IMG/VR virus record: IMGVR_UViG_3300000172_000001
Location: 38,431-102,430 of that record
Source of the DNA: a virus
Reading direction: 5' to 3' (one strand)
Length of the DNA: 64,000 nucleotides
This document shows, in pieces, positions 13,957 to 22,687 of this stretch (position 1 is its first letter; the number at the start of each line of letters is the position of its first letter). A program made the translations under genes and the position numbers. The notes under the pieces are model-generated. The model did not search any database and was not told the DNA's origin. It was given only the letters and a program-made list of their open reading frames with translations.

Positions 13957-14352
13957 TTATTTTTTAAATCTTTTTTCCAATTGTTTATAAAGCTCAAAAT
14001 CGTCTTTTTCTTTCTTATTCTTCCGTCTTGTCGCGTTTCGCTTTCTAGTTATTTCAGATTTTTTTGCTCTATCTTTTAATACATTCGTTCTAATAGTAAA
14101 TTCCTCATCCGTCTCTTTTCGACTCACGCTAACCTCTAATTCGTCGAGCTCTATCCTATCGTCCCACGAGTTGAACTGGCTACAAACTGCGGTAAACCTC
14201 ACATCTGGGTTGTCTACCCCTGTCTGTTGTCTAGAAAGAGCTATGATGTGCCTTAGTACCTCTTGTACGTCTTCAAGTTTTCCTTCTAGATCATCATAAT
14301 CATACGGGTGTGCTATTATTATTTTAACTGTTTTCTTTTCATAACTTGCCAT
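13957..14352 (-). CDS. Hypothetical protein
   Basis: 131 residues: an alpha/beta N-terminal part (VKIIIAHPYDYDDLEGKLEDVQEVL then RFTAVCSQFNSWDDRIELDELEVSV) and a long Lys/Arg-rich C-terminal helix. No catalytic motif recognised. ATG start, TAA stop. Confidence 0.5.
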   Translation of the reverse strand: MASYEKKTVKIIIAHPYDYDDLEGKLEDVQEVLRHIIALSRQQTGVDNPDVRFTAVCSQFNSWDDRIELDELEVSVSRKETDEEFTIRTNVLKDRAKKSEITRKRNATRRKNKKEKDDFELYKQLEKRFKK

Positions 14353-14374
14353 TGTTTTTTATTGGTTTTATTTG

Positions 14375-14445
14375 AGCAACTAGAGAGAATCGAACTCTCA
14401 TCGTCTGAGTGGAAGTCAGAAGTCTTACCGTTGGACCATAGCCGC
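14375..14445 (-). tRNA. tRNA-Gly (UCC)
   Basis: Acceptor GCGGCTA/TAGTTGC, anticodon stem TCTGA/TCAGA, loop CTTCCAC, T-loop TTCGATT. The upstream protein gene ends inside it. Confidence 0.9.
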
Positions 14446-14694
14446 TTTAATTGGTAAAGCTGTGACAATTTCATTAGTTTTCTTATCATATACTACTTTG
14501 TATCTAATGCTATTTTGCTCAATAATCATAACTAACCTGTGTCCTACTTTTTCTAGAACGCTTACTCCTTGGTCGTTATACTCGTTCCTAATTCTATTCA
14601 ATAATTCTTTTCTTAGCTTTTTGGTCAACGTAATATCATAACGCTCTTCAAATCTTTTTACAGCGTGTTGTCGTTGATTGTGTTTATAACTCAT
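14425..14694 (-). CDS. Hypothetical protein whose end overlaps tRNA-Gly
   Basis: 89 residues from MSYKHNQRQHAVKRFEERYD (ATG at 14694 after GGGCAAC; the in-frame extension upstream lies in a tRNA). Pattern H-x-x-KRFEERY-x-I-x-LT and a following beta sheet GHRLVMIIEQNSIRYKVVYD recalls small phage proteins with a BrnT/HigB-like fold. The last 21 bases, including the TAA, lie in the 5' half of tRNA-Gly(UCC). Function unknown. Confidence 0.55.
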   Translation of the reverse strand: MSYKHNQRQHAVKRFEERYDITLTKKLRKELLNRIRNEYNDQGVSVLEKVGHRLVMIIEQNSIRYKVVYDKKTNEIVTALPIKAAMVQR

Positions 14695-14715
14695 GTTGCC
14701 CTTTCTATTTATTTG

Positions 14716-14786
14716 AGCAGCTAGACGGATTTGAACCGACATTCCAACCATGGCAAGGTTGTGTCCTACCATTAGACGATAGCCGC
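14716..14786 (-). tRNA. tRNA-Gly (GCC)
   Basis: Same GCGGCTA acceptor as the UCC isoacceptor, anticodon stem CAACC/GGTTG, loop TTGCCAT, T-loop TTCAAAT. Likely a duplicate that diverged in anticodon. Confidence 0.9.
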
Positions 14787-14787
14787 A

Positions 14788-15465
14788 TTACCAAGAAACT
14801 TTTCTTATTTTTAATAGAAAATCATTTACTAATTTTGAGTTAGCTTCTTTTTTTGTAGACTTATTAAACGCGTCTTCTAGTTTTTCTTCCCAAGAGCTAC
14901 AAGTTTTTATAACCTCTGGTATAGTAGATTCGCCTTCCTTATATTTTCTGCAAAGAATGCCTACTTCTGTATCAGCTATTCTGGCTGTAAAATCGCCAGT
15001 TTGTAATAGTTCGTATCCATTATATAACATTCTTAACCAGGCCGCTGATGATTTTCTTTTTCTAATGGTATCTAATTCTACATTTCCATTACTAAGGGCT
15101 TCATCATTTTCTAAAAGCTTTTTGCGTTGCGATTGAGCATAACCCCTGTACGAGTGGAAAACTAATTTAGAACTCCAAACGTCTGGAAATAGACTTCTTA
15201 ACTCTTCACACCAGTTCTCGTTTTCTGTAGTAAATGTCGCTTTAAAAGTTTCCAGAATTGTAGGATTACTTCTTAATGCGAAATGTAGAAATCTAGCTAA
15301 TTCCCAGGTATCTGCTGGATCCTTTGGATCGCTGGGCTGGTGCTCTGGTAAAGCTAAAATATTTGAAGTAGTCTCAATAAATACAGTTTTATAATCGAAA
15401 TCACTTATAGGAGTATCTAACCCATGCAATCTACTTCCTACTAACGCTCTCATTAATAATCTCAT
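14788..15465 (-). CDS. RlaP-like nucleotidyltransferase
   Basis: 225 residues. ALVGSRLHGLDTPISDFDYKTVF is the minimal polymerase-beta-type signature (GS-x-x-HG-x(n)-D-x-D). RlaP-type proteins accompany RNA ligases and are thought to add or process RNA ends. The rest is helical. Here the phage also encodes Pnkp and two ligases, which supports an RNA-repair role. The actual nucleotide and RNA substrate are unknown. Confidence 0.7.
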   Translation of the reverse strand: MRLLMRALVGSRLHGLDTPISDFDYKTVFIETTSNILALPEHQPSDPKDPADTWELARFLHFALRSNPTILETFKATFTTENENWCEELRSLFPDVWSSKLVFHSYRGYAQSQRKKLLENDEALSNGNVELDTIRKRKSSAAWLRMLYNGYELLQTGDFTARIADTEVGILCRKYKEGESTIPEVIKTCSSWEEKLEDAFNKSTKKEANSKLVNDFLLKIRKVSW

Positions 15466-15493
15466 TTATAATTCCCTATTGTTAATAATTGTT

Positions 15494-15525
15494 AAAAAAA
15501 AGACCCAGCGAGTGATCGCCGGGCC
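15494..15525 (-). terminator. Intrinsic terminator
   Basis: GGCCCGGCGA pairs with TCGCTGGGTC over ten positions (two G-U) around TCAC and is followed by eight T on the minus strand. It closes the unit beginning at 19350. Confidence 0.85.
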
Positions 15526-15590
15526 TAATTTCAAAGATATAAAGCGGTTAAGCTTTATAATGTCTTTTATTGACGATCTACATAGAAGCG

Positions 15591-15977
15591 CTAGCCTTCG
15601 CTAACTGTGAACTCCTGTGGAGTGAATTTCCCTTTTACAGGTATGGCGATGGTTAAAACACCACGAACTAGCGAACTAGTTAATTTTCCATAATTAAAAT
15701 GTTCACCGTTCTGTAATGGAAATTCGTTATAGAAACCTTTACAGAAAGTTCCTTTACCAATCTCTTTATCCGGTCCAGCTGTCACTAACAGGCGGTCATG
15801 AGTTGAAGGCGAATTGCCGAACGCAGTTCCAGCCTTAGCTATTCTAATTTTAATGTTAGAAGCCTGATAACCTGGTACTAATAGCTCAACCATTACGTTT
15901 GGCTCGTTCCAGTACAGTACGAAGTCTACTGCATCATATTTTTTATCGTCACTTAATTTTGAGTATAAATTGCTCAT
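15591..15977 (-). CDS. Small heat-shock protein (Hsp20/alpha-crystallin-like)
   Basis: 128 residues in an alpha-crystallin layout: VMVELLVPGYQASNIKIRIAK near residue 29 and VRGVLTIAIPVKGKF near the end (G-x-L-x-I-x-x-P). Hsp20 proteins are ATP-independent holdases; T4-like phages often carry one. It ends in TAG eight codons before a TAA. It is followed by a terminator. Confidence 0.7.
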   Translation of the reverse strand: MSNLYSKLSDDKKYDAVDFVLYWNEPNVMVELLVPGYQASNIKIRIAKAGTAFGNSPSTHDRLLVTAGPDKEIGKGTFCKGFYNEFPLQNGEHFNYGKLTSSLVRGVLTIAIPVKGKFTPQEFTVSEG

Positions 15978-15989
15978 TTGTTGTCTTGA

Positions 15990-17681
15990 TTATTTCATTT
16001 TTAGTTGATACATCCGATTCATTTCATAGAACCGAACAATATTGCCCTCGTGGGCCAGTGTCATCGACGACTTGATGGCAGAGTCTTTGTAGACCTGCAC
16101 ATCACTTGAAGCCTTAGCGCGAAACATTTCTAAAGCGCCATCTTCATGTATACTTATAGTTAATCCGTTAGGTAGGCAGATAAAATTCAACATATTATCT
16201 GCGTCCTTCAAGATTCTTATATCATATTTTTTGAAATTTTCATCGAATACGATAATAAATTTATCATACTTGCTGCCTGATTGTCCTATTATCATACAAA
16301 CCCTGTCTCGGCATTTTGCATCAATTATCTTGTACTTATCTAGTTCAGGAATTGCTACAATTGCACATTTGTTGGGTGCGTATGGTAAATATAAATGAGT
16401 TTTACCTAAAATACTAGAACATAATACTCCATCTAACATTTCTGTAGAATTATTGAATATTTCCCAAGTATTTAAAATATAAAACGTAGGCTTTGAGCCG
16501 GTATCTAATACATCTATTTCAAAAAATCTATCCTTGTTTACGCCATATAGCCTATTTTCGTATATCATAGTTTTTTCAACCTTAATATTTGTACTATGAT
16601 AAGGAGATTGGCTATCTTCCAATGATCTGTATACTAAAGATTCATCCTTAGTTTTCACAAGAAACGTCTTTTGAGACATACTGTGTGAAAAAACCTTGGA
16701 GGTGGTATCTTTAATATAACTATTATTGTTATATATGACAACATCTTTTTTGGTATATATTATATACTGTCTACCAAAATAAGTGCAGTCAATTATGTCG
16801 CCAGGATAATCGTTTAATTGTTGTATTGTAAAATATTTGCTTCCGGTGTGTGTTGTTATTATAGGAGTTATTGGAAGTATAATGTACTGCCCTTTCATGT
16901 CTGGAGGAGTACTTCTATAACCATTTTCAAATACTTCTTTAAACCAATCATAATAACTCTTAGGTATATTTGTAAAGTCCCTTACTGCGCCCGGAACACG
17001 CGTTTCAGGGTTAAAGATTGATACGTTTGCTCTCATACGTTCTTCTAATGTAGCTCGTTTAAAGTGAGAATTCTTTCCCTTATATGGGTGAATTCCTATA
17101 AACAGTTGACAAGCTATTACAGCGAAGGAAAACCAATCTGAAATTTCTGTGAATTCTGTAGCATGCCAATCTCTAATAGAGGGCATAATTACTGTAGCTG
17201 GATAATTAGGAGTTTGCCATGAGTTTACATCTATACAATAAGCAGTAGTATGCTTTCTAGTTTCTATTAAATAATTTAATTCGTTACCATCGACCATTAT
17301 TATGTCATGATCGTGCACATGACTAATTGTATCCTTAATATTTGTAACTAATTTAGTAACGGTATCGTTATTTAAATTGTTTCTATTAAGATACGCAGAT
17401 GTAAACATTCTTGGTAATGGAATAGACTGAGGTACAGTCTGCATCATAAATCCTATTAACGTGTTTTTTGTAGTGTAAATTAAATTCTCAGGTTTTATAA
17501 TGGTATTCTTAGTAAGAACTGACAGTTCCCTAATTTTTTCTTCAGGTATCATAGTTTTTGGGTCATGAAATATTTTATAAGCTCTTCCACCTTTTACATA
17601 TACTTTACCCTCTCCACCTTGAGCTACAAAATTAGAGTCTAATAATGATACTTGCCCCTTTCCTTGTACTAAAACCTTCAT
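15990..17681 (-). CDS. Serine/threonine protein kinase-like protein of a TerY-P triad
   Basis: 563 residues. N-terminal region has a glycine-rich loop GGEGKVYVKGGRAYKIFH with the probable ATP Lys, a HDHDIIMVDGNELNYLIE segment in place of the usual HRDLKPxN, and DVNSWQTP in place of DFG, then DWFSFAVIACQLFIGIHPYKG, matching kinase subdomain IX. The C-terminal half is a repeated beta structure, possibly a propeller. It overlaps the PP2C gene by four bases (ATGA). Kinase plus PP2C plus vWA is the TerY-P arrangement linked to tellurite-type stress and conflict systems. Confidence 0.75.
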   Translation of the reverse strand: MKVLVQGKGQVSLLDSNFVAQGGEGKVYVKGGRAYKIFHDPKTMIPEEKIRELSVLTKNTIIKPENLIYTTKNTLIGFMMQTVPQSIPLPRMFTSAYLNRNNLNNDTVTKLVTNIKDTISHVHDHDIIMVDGNELNYLIETRKHTTAYCIDVNSWQTPNYPATVIMPSIRDWHATEFTEISDWFSFAVIACQLFIGIHPYKGKNSHFKRATLEERMRANVSIFNPETRVPGAVRDFTNIPKSYYDWFKEVFENGYRSTPPDMKGQYIILPITPIITTHTGSKYFTIQQLNDYPGDIIDCTYFGRQYIIYTKKDVVIYNNNSYIKDTTSKVFSHSMSQKTFLVKTKDESLVYRSLEDSQSPYHSTNIKVEKTMIYENRLYGVNKDRFFEIDVLDTGSKPTFYILNTWEIFNNSTEMLDGVLCSSILGKTHLYLPYAPNKCAIVAIPELDKYKIIDAKCRDRVCMIIGQSGSKYDKFIIVFDENFKKYDIRILKDADNMLNFICLPNGLTISIHEDGALEMFRAKASSDVQVYKDSAIKSSMTLAHEGNIVRFYEMNRMYQLKMK

Positions 17682-18457
17682 AATATTATTCCAGCAATTC
17701 CAATATCGTCTGCGTTAGTAATATAATTTCTATTCCAGGTTTTCTTAAGAAACCTTAGTTTTCTTACAGCGAATGCTCCTGCGGCACTTGGGAAATGAGT
17801 GATGATATCATCAATCACTACTCTCTCTCCAGTATCCCTATCTATTACTTGGTCTATACCATCAGTAGTTAAAATTACCGAAGCTATCGGGTAATCAGGC
17901 TGAAATATAAAGGGCATTCCAGTTTCTAATGCTACATTGGTAGGATCCTCGTCACCATCATTCATGTGAACAACTGTTTGTCCTTTGTCCTTTAAACACT
18001 CTTTGTATTCTTCCTGATCTTTTCGAGTAATGTTATACGCAGGATAGTATGGAGTATTATGAGGTGATTGAATATCTATATGAAGCGGTCCTTCTTTTGA
18101 ATCTAAGAAACAATGTCCATCTCCGGCCATAAGAATATAAAAGCTTTGTTTTTCTTTATTATAGATAGCTACCAACACAGTTGACAGCAGCATACGGCGG
18201 TCCAGGCCTTGGACATCAGTATAACCTTTACATAATTGAAGTTGCCACTCTAATTTTTGACGAGTCAGCTCTCCAAATTCTCTAATGGCTTGTTCTACAC
18301 TATGGGCTATTAATCTAGCTCCAAAATCTGTGTGAGGAGCGCTTGAACACCCATCACATACAATAATATAAGCTATCTCATCTGTTTCCCCATGAAGTGT
18401 ATAATCTTCACAAACCCGATGAGTGGCCCCTTGAATAAAATGTGAATCTATGTTCAT
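17678..18457 (-). CDS. PP2C-family phosphatase of a TerY-P triad
   Basis: 259 residues. Metal motifs: IIVCDGCSSAPHTDFGARL near residue 32 (DG), YILMAGDGHCFL near 107 and VILTTDGIDQVID near 196, with NADDIGIAGI at the end (DD). These are the PP2C Asp ligands in order. It dephosphorylates Ser/Thr, presumably in opposition to the adjacent kinase. Ends in TGA overlapping the kinase ATG, so TGA acts as a stop here or adds only three residues. Confidence 0.8.
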   Translation of the reverse strand: MNIDSHFIQGATHRVCEDYTLHGETDEIAYIIVCDGCSSAPHTDFGARLIAHSVEQAIREFGELTRQKLEWQLQLCKGYTDVQGLDRRMLLSTVLVAIYNKEKQSFYILMAGDGHCFLDSKEGPLHIDIQSPHNTPYYPAYNITRKDQEEYKECLKDKGQTVVHMNDGDEDPTNVALETGMPFIFQPDYPIASVILTTDGIDQVIDRDTGERVVIDDIITHFPSAAGAFAVRKLRFLKKTWNRNYITNADDIGIAGIIL

Positions 18458-18486
18458 AGTTTTCCTTTTAATAAGAACGAACGTAA

Positions 18487-18554
18487 CAGCGCGGATTGGA
18501 TTCGAACCAATGTCTAGGGTATCCCCTAACTCTACCCTGCTGAGATACCGCCCC
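18487..18554 (-). tRNA. tRNA-like gene with GNRA-closed anticodon arm
   Basis: T-arm ATTGG, TTCGAAT, CCAAT and D-arm CTC/GAG with GGG in the loop are normal, N73 is G. The anticodon position is a five-pair stem TAGGG/CCCTA closing the tetraloop GATA, so there is no anticodon. Located between the PP2C and vWA genes. Confidence 0.5.
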
Positions 18555-18585
18555 GTTACGCCGTTTCTTACGTACGTTTTGTAAG

Positions 18586-19350
18586 TTAGAATTTCATACT
18601 AGCTTGAGCAGAAGGTCCGCCAGTGCCAAGTGAATGGCTCTGTGAACTAATGCTTTGGCTAATGAAATTCCCTAATTTTGCAAGAGTTTTAGCATTTGCA
18701 TTGCCCGCATCAATATATTGCGTGAGGTCTGCATCATCTTTAAACTCTTTTAATAGTTGTGAAACCCTAGAGCCCCAACCATGGTTGCCGTCTGTGCCTA
18801 TCCCGATTAATACGGAAATTAAAGATTCAATTGATTCTTCGGCACGTTTAATGGAGTGTATTCTGTCCTTTACATTAGTGGCTGTCATAGTCGAAGAATT
18901 ATCATCTCCGTCTGTAATAACATACACGGCAGCATTTACACTGTATTCCTGGTCCGCTAGGGATTTACCATACTGTTCAATTGATCCGATCATATCATAA
19001 GTGGCATCAAACAGGTTAGTAGCTGCGTCAGGTACTAATTTCCCTGAATACTCACTTAAATCTATATCGTTTACAGGCTTAAATCCATGGATTTCCAAAA
19101 TATCAGTCTGACTATTAAACAGTGTTACCCTAACAAGTAGATTTTCAGAACGTGCAGACATTTTACATGCCCCCACTATTTCTTCAATCATCTTTTGTAA
19201 CATAGTTTCATAACCGCCCACTGATCCGGTAATGTCAACGACTATACCTACTAAGGTATATTCGGAGGCTTCTAGTTCATCTAAGCCTATTGCTGAAAAC
19301 TTAAAATTTCCAGCTCCTAATAAGTCCACACTTTGCATGGTATCTACCAT
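18586..19350 (-). CDS. TerY-like von Willebrand A protein
   Basis: 254 residues. GIVVDITGSVGGYETML near residue 35 is a MIDAS (D-x-T-x-S), with further vWA strands LLVRVTLFNSQ, NLFDATYDMI (MIDAS Thr region) and VYVITDGDDNSS near residue 142. TerY proteins bind metal and dock with a PP2C and a kinase, both encoded next. The C-terminus is Ser/Gly/Gln-rich and flexible. First gene of the triad. Confidence 0.8.
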   Translation of the reverse strand: MVDTMQSVDLLGAGNFKFSAIGLDELEASEYTLVGIVVDITGSVGGYETMLQKMIEEIVGACKMSARSENLLVRVTLFNSQTDILEIHGFKPVNDIDLSEYSGKLVPDAATNLFDATYDMIGSIEQYGKSLADQEYSVNAAVYVITDGDDNSSTMTATNVKDRIHSIKRAEESIESLISVLIGIGTDGNHGWGSRVSQLLKEFKDDADLTQYIDAGNANAKTLAKLGNFISQSISSQSHSLGTGGPSAQASMKF

Positions 19351-19380
19351 TGATAATCTCCTTTATCTTTGTGTGTTTGT

Positions 19381-20244
19381 TTATTTCAAAAAGTCTTCAG
19401 CTTTACAGATCTGCATACCGCGTGAAACCATTTCCGTTACAAAGTCGGTACCCAATTTCTCAAACCCAGTAACATTTGAAGAAGTGTCTTCAAGCAGTAC
19501 TAGTTTTTTGATATTCTCTTCTCCGAAGTTGTCTGCAATATCTTTAACTGTATTAGCTACACAGTGTGATAGAGCCTGACCTGAAAGGGCAATTATGTCT
19601 GCGTCTTTTAAAAGTTTTAAAAGAGTGACGTTTAACTGCGTAGTAGGATCTTCATCGTCAGGTACATCAGCAATAACGCCAGAGTAATGTTCTGTCCAAG
19701 GGTTGTGTCCTTTTGTAACATAGTTTATTCTGCGTTTTCTGCTTTCTTCCCAGGCTTCAAGTTCTGCGTTTACAACATCTACTACATTGTGGCCCCATGT
19801 GCCCACTTTACAATGTGGTGGCCATATACACAGAAGGTATCTGTCGTTGTCTTGGAGAGCTTGCAGGTAAGCTCTGGCTCTTGGAATTCGATCTGGGCTA
19901 GTCGGTGTCCAAACTGATCCGTTTAAGTCGTCTAGACTTATAAGTGTAAACGGGCCCGGATGTTCTCCAGCACTATTCATCCAAAATAATGGATGCGAAA
20001 TATCCAACAATTGGTGGGTATCTAGCGTCACGTGGATCCCAGTAATTTTACCTCTTAAGCGGTTAAGCACCATAGCTAACCTCTCAGAGTCCTCATAAGC
20101 CCCCGGTACCGGTAATTCTGGTTCTGGAAGTCGTAATCCTATATCCGCCAAATTTATGCCGGCTTTTTGAAGTAAGACTAAATCATTGTTTCGATCCATA
20201 AAAGAGTTTTGTGGATCAATTATTAAGAAGTGCAATTTTTGCAT
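19381..20244 (-). CDS. pncA: Nicotinamidase / isochorismatase-family hydrolase
   Basis: 287 residues. FLIIDPQNSFMD near residue 6 carries the catalytic Asp, HVTLDTHQLLDISHP the metal/His region, WPPHCKVGTWGHNV the Lys, and ALSGQALSHCVANTVKDI the nucleophilic Cys. It would turn nicotinamide into nicotinate, supplying PncB, NadD and NadE encoded elsewhere in the window. It is longer than bacterial PncA (about 210 residues), nearer the yeast or KVP40-type phage enzymes. Substrate inferred from motifs and context. Confidence 0.75.
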   Translation of the reverse strand: MQKLHFLIIDPQNSFMDRNNDLVLLQKAGINLADIGLRLPEPELPVPGAYEDSERLAMVLNRLRGKITGIHVTLDTHQLLDISHPLFWMNSAGEHPGPFTLISLDDLNGSVWTPTSPDRIPRARAYLQALQDNDRYLLCIWPPHCKVGTWGHNVVDVVNAELEAWEESRKRRINYVTKGHNPWTEHYSGVIADVPDDEDPTTQLNVTLLKLLKDADIIALSGQALSHCVANTVKDIADNFGEENIKKLVLLEDTSSNVTGFEKLGTDFVTEMVSRGMQICKAEDFLK

Positions 20245-20298
20245 TTTGTTTTTTTTCCTTTTCTAACTTGTATGTTATTATTTCGTCAGTTTATTAAT

Positions 20299-21213
20299 TT
20301 AGAAGTTTCCGTAGTTTACTTGGAAACATTGTAGACCTAAGTCTTTACGCCATAGACCAACTACTTGGTCTCTATCATCAAACACGCAAAATACGTTGTA
20401 TTTATCTTTAACGTGTTCATCATAAAGTTTGCGTTTAAGAATTGAATCTCTTATATTATGCTCAAACAATGGTCTCATGAACATCTTCCAATGAGGAAAC
20501 GGAAGGTTTGCTTTCAAAAACTGTCTAGTTTCTGAAAGGTATTTTTCCGATCTTCCAGATAAAAAGATTATTTGGTATCCCTGTTTGTCCATAACGTGAA
20601 GAATTTCCCCCAAAATCGCATTGTAAGTATCGTTCTCACAAGTAGAGGCGTCATAAGGGTTACGGCCTTTAAGGAATGCCATCGTGCCGTCTAAGTCACA
20701 AATGATTGCCTTAGGTAAGCCGTCTACCAACTCAACCGTGCCTGGAGGCTCAGGATAGTCGTGAGGCTCATCTTTCTTTAGAAACCTACTGTACATATCA
20801 TAAATAACTTTAGAGCCTACATGGGCCGATCCTGTACGTAATGCGTCTCGATCAATGGCATCAAATACATCTGTAGGGAATTCTCTAACCACAACTAATA
20901 CGTCGTGCTTAACTTCCCGTAAAATGTTATAGTCCGCCACTATTTTTCTAATATGCTCCTCATTTGAGCTGTGTAAGTTTGTATCATCTACGAATACTGA
21001 TCTTCCGGCATCTAAGTATCTAAAGATTAAAGAGTCTCTAATTGCTTTAATTATTTTCTCATTTCCTTTAGAGTATACTCCACCATCAACCATGCTTCGT
21101 AGACTATCCCTATTTACACGTTTGTATGTATCTGGCATTTTATCCATCATATCTACGGCATACGAAGTCTTACCGCTTGCGGGTAACCCCCGTAGTATTA
21201 TTACTTGTCTCAT
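20299..21213 (-). CDS. pseT: Polynucleotide 5'-kinase / 3'-phosphatase, T4 PseT-like
   Basis: 304 residues, the length of T4 Pnkp. N-terminal kinase: P-loop GLPASGKTS at residues 9-17 and NRDSLR near 35. C-terminal HAD phosphatase: ICDLDGTMAF near 171 (both Asp), FLSGRSEKY near 214, and FDDRDQVVGLWR then LQCFQVNYGNF at the end, as in T4. It converts 2',3'-cyclic-P and 5'-OH ends to 3'-OH and 5'-P, ready for ligation. With the Rnl1-like ligase at 23351 it forms the tRNA-repair pair that defeats anticodon nucleases in T4. Confidence 0.92.
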   Translation of the reverse strand: MRQVIILRGLPASGKTSYAVDMMDKMPDTYKRVNRDSLRSMVDGGVYSKGNEKIIKAIRDSLIFRYLDAGRSVFVDDTNLHSSNEEHIRKIVADYNILREVKHDVLVVVREFPTDVFDAIDRDALRTGSAHVGSKVIYDMYSRFLKKDEPHDYPEPPGTVELVDGLPKAIICDLDGTMAFLKGRNPYDASTCENDTYNAILGEILHVMDKQGYQIIFLSGRSEKYLSETRQFLKANLPFPHWKMFMRPLFEHNIRDSILKRKLYDEHVKDKYNVFCVFDDRDQVVGLWRKDLGLQCFQVNYGNF

Positions 21214-21237
21214 TTTGTATTTCCTTTTATTTATGGC

Positions 21238-21621
21238 TTAGTCTCTATCCCATAACTTTATAGAACTCTCCGCCGTACTCTGGGCGTGTTTGTACTCAAC
21301 GTCAGAGTATTGGTATAAAGATGCTTTCCACATATCTTTATTTCGTGCAAATTGTTCAAGATGCTCGGGAGCTATCACTTCTGTTATTGACAAACAGTTT
21401 CCAGCTGATTCACCTAACTGTGAACTATGTACGCGAGTATTTACATACAAAGTGTCAGAGTCAAAGTCTAACCAGTCGAAAGAGCGCCCCTCACCCTTTG
21501 GAATGAATTTAGTATTTTTGAGTTGGCATATCTCTAACACTGAAGGCTCATATAACCCAGGAAGCACCATTAATACTATATCGCCATCTTTCAGTGTTTT
21601 TAAAAGCTGGTTACTTTTCAT
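21238..21621 (-). CDS. Hypothetical protein between Pnkp and RNA ligase
   Basis: 127 residues. LKDGDIVLMVLPGLYEPSVLEIC begins a beta-rich domain, with a helical end. No recognised motif. Its location between two RNA-repair genes suggests cotranscription, perhaps a related function (inference). ATG directly before the ligase stop. Confidence 0.5.
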   Translation of the reverse strand: MKSNQLLKTLKDGDIVLMVLPGLYEPSVLEICQLKNTKFIPKGEGRSFDWLDFDSDTLYVNTRVHSSQLGESAGNCLSITEVIAPEHLEQFARNKDMWKASLYQYSDVEYKHAQSTAESSIKLWDRD

Positions 21622-22686
21622 TTATTCTCCAAACTTAATTAAGAAGTCAGGGTTAATTACTTTAAAACTAAAGCTACCATCTCTCGCTCTAATCACAATT
21701 CCCTCTCTTGGGATATCAGGATTTAGAAGGCTTGGGCCTTTAGAAAGCTCTACTAATTCGTCTACTGTATGGTTTAACACCATCTTTGGATTAAGGACAG
21801 GTACAGTATTAAATATTCTATCTAACCCTCGTACGCGAACTTCCCCCTCAGTTGTGTAGTCCCCAAATATAAGATTTAGAAAGCTCTCAATACTTCCAAA
21901 GCCACCATCTTGTATAGTAAAAGCGTTAAACATTTTTACTTCTGTAGCAGACAATTTGTATTTATTTTTCTGAATCCCTGGCCCCAGTAATTCTCCTTGG
22001 AAAATTACATTTATACCAAGTTTAGACATTTTCTCTTCTGCGTCAATATCTCTAGCGACTTTCCAGAAAGAATTTTTGTCATTCTCTATTAGGTCAAGCT
22101 TCCGACTGCATACTCCGAAAGGTGTTGCTTTTCGGTAGTTAGGTGCATAATAAAAGGTAGATGACGATCCATCTAATTTCTCTGTTATGTAGCACTCTGT
22201 TCCTGCCCATTCTTTTATTTCATCTACAAGATTCTGTACACGTTCTTCATCCGTCTTAGGAATCCAGGAAGGTCTGTGGCCTTTAATCTGGCCACTTAAG
22301 CATGCTGGAATGGGTGCTTCATATTTTACTACTTTCAAAAGTTCACTTACGTCTGTTCCCACTTCGGGGCCATCGGCGAGCTCTTCGAAAGTATCTAATG
22401 GCATGGCTAGCCCTTGACTAATTTGCTTACGCAATTTTATAGTTCGTAAGCGATAACCTCTTGTGCCGTCATCTATTGTTTTGACACCGTTTTTCTTTAA
22501 GAATTCAAACGGCTCTATTTCTGGCAACAAAGAGTCCACTTCAAAGTAGACGCATTTATCACCTATTTGAAATTCCCCCTTCTTAACTACTAGATGCCAG
22601 CCTTTTACAGTTGCTTTTTCAATTACATCTGCTCCAGAGATAGGCTCTAAATTAGCTATGAGTTGGATTGTTGCTAAATGTCTCAT
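21622..22686 (-). CDS. RNA ligase of the DraRnl (Rnl5) type
   Basis: 354 residues. N-terminal OB-like module MRHLATIQLIANLEPISGAD through VVKKGEFQIGDKCVYFEVDSLLPE, then nucleotidyltransferase domain: motif I EKLDGSS (Lys 170), motif III-like FQGELLGPGIQKNKY, motif IV EGIVIR and motif V FKVINPDFLIKF. The N-terminal domain is the signature of the Deinococcus-like ligases, which seal 3'-OH/5'-P nicks in RNA paired to RNA or DNA. Likely joins nicked structured RNA such as tRNA. Confidence 0.85.
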   Translation of the reverse strand: MRHLATIQLIANLEPISGADVIEKATVKGWHLVVKKGEFQIGDKCVYFEVDSLLPEIEPFEFLKKNGVKTIDDGTRGYRLRTIKLRKQISQGLAMPLDTFEELADGPEVGTDVSELLKVVKYEAPIPACLSGQIKGHRPSWIPKTDEERVQNLVDEIKEWAGTECYITEKLDGSSSTFYYAPNYRKATPFGVCSRKLDLIENDKNSFWKVARDIDAEEKMSKLGINVIFQGELLGPGIQKNKYKLSATEVKMFNAFTIQDGGFGSIESFLNLIFGDYTTEGEVRVRGLDRIFNTVPVLNPKMVLNHTVDELVELSKGPSLLNPDIPREGIVIRARDGSFSFKVINPDFLIKFGE

Positions 22687-22687
22687 T

